From Flavobacterium hercynium (GTDB lineage: Bacteria > Bacteroidota > Bacteroidia > Flavobacteriales > Flavobacteriaceae), in the NCBI RefSeq assembly GCF_002217285.1, contig NZ_MUGW01000017.1, positions 1-64,000 on the forward strand: a DNA stretch of 64,000 bases. The letters run 5' to 3'. The translations under genes and the position numbers were made by a program. The notes beneath the pieces were generated by a model. That model saw only the letters and a program-made list of their open reading frames with translations. It was not told the DNA's origin and ran no database searches. Of this stretch, positions 63,052-64,000 are shown in pieces. Numbering within the stretch: the stretch's first letter is position 1; every line of letters begins with the position of its first letter.

Positions 63052-63195
63052 TTATGGTGTTCCGCCATGTCCTGTACCACCTTTATTTGGATCTTTTGGA
63101 TCAATATCGTCACTTCCTCCACGCACTGTTTTTAACTGAGGAAGCGTTAATTCTTCCTGTTTAAAATCTTCAAATCTGATTTTTTTTGCTTTCAT
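63052..63195 (-). CDS. GG-leader precursor peptide 1 (RiPP/bacteriocin-like)
   Basis: This 47-residue peptide consists of a 27-residue leader (MKAKKIRFEDF...TVRGG) ending in double glycine and a 20-residue core SDDIDPKDPNKGGTGHGGTP. The core has no cysteine, so it is not a lanthipeptide. The leader pattern K-K-[IL]-[KR]-FEDF-x(2)-E-x-L and KTVRGG is shared with the next two peptides. GG leaders are cleaved by C39-type peptidases, and a C39-like gene begins divergently at 63878. It is the distal of three genes on the minus strand. Confidence 0.85.
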   Translation of the reverse strand: MKAKKIRFEDFKQEELTLPQLKTVRGGSDDIDPKDPNKGGTGHGGTP

Positions 63196-63272
63196 AATTC
63201 TGATAAGTTACCGTTTGTTTATTTCTTGTATGTTATGTATGTTTATGTTTTGTATGTTTTTGTACGTTTTTT

Positions 63273-63416
63273 TTATGGAGTTCCACCATGTCCTGTACCT
63301 CCTTTGTTAGGATCTTTTGGATCTATAATTTCATCTCCGCCTCGCACAGTTTTTAATTGATTTTTGTTCAATTTTTCGTCTTTAAAATCTTCGAATTTAA
63401 TTTTTTTTGCTTTCAT
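63273..63416 (-). CDS. GG-leader precursor peptide 2 (RiPP/bacteriocin-like)
   Basis: A second 47-residue paralogue. Its leader MKAKKIKFEDF...KTVRGG is followed by the core DEIIDPKDPNKGGTGHGGTP. The last 16 core residues equal those of peptide 1, while the first four differ. The 77-bp gap to peptide 1 is a low-complexity TGTATGTT tract. No promoter is visible directly upstream, so it is probably transcribed from the promoter before peptide 3. Confidence 0.85.
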   Translation of the reverse strand: MKAKKIKFEDFKDEKLNKNQLKTVRGGDEIIDPKDPNKGGTGHGGTP

Positions 63417-63472
63417 AATTAAGATAATTTAGGTTGGTTTGATTTATTATTAAGTAGTTCTTTTTTTATTTT

Positions 63473-63616
63473 TTATGGAGTTCCTGAGTTTCCGTTTCCA
63501 CCCTTATTTGGGTCTTTATTTTCTACATCCGCATTACCTCCGCGAACTGTTTTTTGTTCATTTTTAGTTAGTTTTTCACTGTCAAAATCTTCGAATTTTA
63601 GTCTTGTACTTGTCAT
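63473..63616 (-). CDS. GG-leader precursor peptide 3 (RiPP/bacteriocin-like)
   Basis: A third paralogue of exactly 47 residues when started at MTSTRLKFEDF. The frame is open 14 codons further to 63658, but that extension crosses the -7 box (63646-63653) and is not shared. The leader ends KTVRGG and the core is NADVENKDPNKGGNGNSGTP. It keeps DPNKGG and the terminal GTP but diverges elsewhere. It is the first gene of the three-peptide unit. Confidence 0.83.
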   Translation of the reverse strand: MTSTRLKFEDFDSEKLTKNEQKTVRGGNADVENKDPNKGGNGNSGTP

Positions 63617-63645
63617 GTTTTTATGTATTGCGATTAATATTTTTT

Positions 63646-63653
63646 CAAAACTA
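63646..63653 (-). promoter_or_regulatory. -7 element of the peptide unit
   Basis: Minus-strand TAGTTTTG fits TAnnTTTG 29 nt before the peptide 3 ATG. No clear TTG is seen at -33. No similar box precedes peptides 2 or 1, which suggests one transcript for all three. Confidence 0.45.
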
Positions 63654-63663
63654 GACAAAAAGC

Positions 63664-63700
63664 AAAACCCTTCATCGAGAATGAGGTTTTTGAGGTTTTT
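63664..63700. other. Hairpin and GAGGTTTTT tandem in the divergent gap
   Basis: AAAACC-CT-TCAT (63664-63675) can pair with ATGA-GGTTTT (63681-63690) with a 2-nt bulge. GAGGTTTTT is repeated twice (63683-63700). It lies between the peptide genes and the divergent C39-like gene and could be an insulator or regulator site. The rest of 63701-63877 is AT-rich and shows no gene. Confidence 0.4.
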
Positions 63701-63877
63701 GAGATGTAAATATACTTATAATTAATTGATAGTCAATATTTTAATGTAATCATTCAGACTGGTATAATTTATAAATTGTATGTAGTATTATTAATAAATT
63801 GTATGCATAGAGGCGATTTTTTCAAATAAAAACATCAATATTTGCAGTGTAATTGTGATTTAAAACAGCTCGAAAAG

Positions 63878-64000
63878 ATGTTGAAACTGGTTCAAAAATT
63901 TCTACTAATAAACAAGTACTCGGATATAAAAAATGAGTTCAAAGATTTGTTTCTTTCTCACCCAAATTATCCAAGCTTGTTTGCCATAACAGATTCATTG
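63878..64000 (+). CDS. C39-peptidase-like / VKOR-type maturation protein, N-terminal fragment
   Basis: Only the first 41 codons are in the window; the frame is open to the edge. The sequence contains LLINKYSDIKNEFKDLFLSH and then HPNYPSLFAITDSL. In Bacteroidetes proteins I recall, HPNYPSLFAITD marks a C39-peptidase-like domain at the start of vitamin-K-epoxide-reductase/thioredoxin or ABC-exporter proteins of GG-peptide clusters. Whether it has the catalytic cysteine cannot be seen. Its divergent position beside three GG-leader genes supports a processing or export role. Confidence 0.6.
   Translation, partial: MLKLVQKFLLINKYSDIKNEFKDLFLSHPNYPSLFAITDSL

Noticed and set aside
63052..63616. Lanthipeptide interpretation of the GG-leader peptides
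   Set aside because: None of the three cores contains cysteine, so no lanthionine can form.
63052..63616. CRISPR-like reading of the repeated peptide genes
   Set aside because: The units are 144-bp coding repeats with codon-level divergence, not short identical repeats with unique spacers.

Overview
This 64 kb window comes from a Bacteroidota chromosome, almost certainly a Flavobacterium or close relative. The DNA is AT-rich, starts generally lack Shine-Dalgarno sequences, and many genes are preceded by TAnnTTTG (-7) with TTG (-33), the Flavobacterium/Bacteroidetes promoter type. The gene content also fits: CarboxypepD-type TonB receptors, a short Bacteroidetes-style NuoG, SucAB, DUF3050, a TPR-AraC regulator and GG-leader peptides. 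There is no rRNA, CRISPR array, recognisable transposase or origin. One tRNA is present.

Region by region. (1) 56-13510, minus strand: a complete 14-gene nuoA-N respiratory complex I operon with a good promoter at 13543-13573. Its internal gaps carry palindromic repeat elements. (2) 13751-17929: cold-shock protein, aspS, a secreted TlpA-type thioredoxin and a small secreted MORN-like protein. (3) 18001-22712, minus: an iron/siderophore uptake unit (TonB receptor, DUF3325-like, DUF3649-like and PepSY membrane proteins). (4) 22904-27667: 2-oxoglutarate dehydrogenase sucA-sucB and a divergent outer-membrane protein. (5) 28267-35300: a trehalose locus (LacI regulator, TonB receptor, MFS importer, GH37 trehalase with an EF-hand-like loop), with two LacI-type operators. 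(6) 35355-43539: polyprenyl synthase, YceI, then tetR-tolC-MFP-RND efflux; three 28-bp palindromes mark a likely TetR regulon. (7) 43632-49398: retropepsin, TatD, acyltransferase, asparaginase, MFS and LysR. (8) 49458-51376: tRNA-Ser(GGA), then an AbiEi/AbiEii toxin-antitoxin pair bracketed by direct repeats. (9) 52077-58229: a tight seven-gene operon built around S-adenosylmethionine decarboxylase, DUF4178, DUF350, a membrane-anchored aminopropyltransferase, a Tat-type FAD amine-oxidase-like protein and a polytopic membrane protein. (10) 58226-61100: SGNH lipoprotein, DUF3050 and glutaryl-CoA-dehydrogenase-like enzyme. (11) 61268-64000: a TPR/AraC membrane regulator, three unannotated 47-residue double-glycine precursor peptides, and the start of a divergent C39-like/VKOR-type maturation protein cut off by the window edge.

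The two least ordinary systems are the polyamine/DUF350/DUF4178 operon and the three-peptide RiPP/bacteriocin-like cluster at the right edge. Regulatory palindromes (TetR, LacI, AbiEi) and the repeats within the nuo operon are the main non-coding signals. All assignments rest on reading motifs, length and context; no database search was run.
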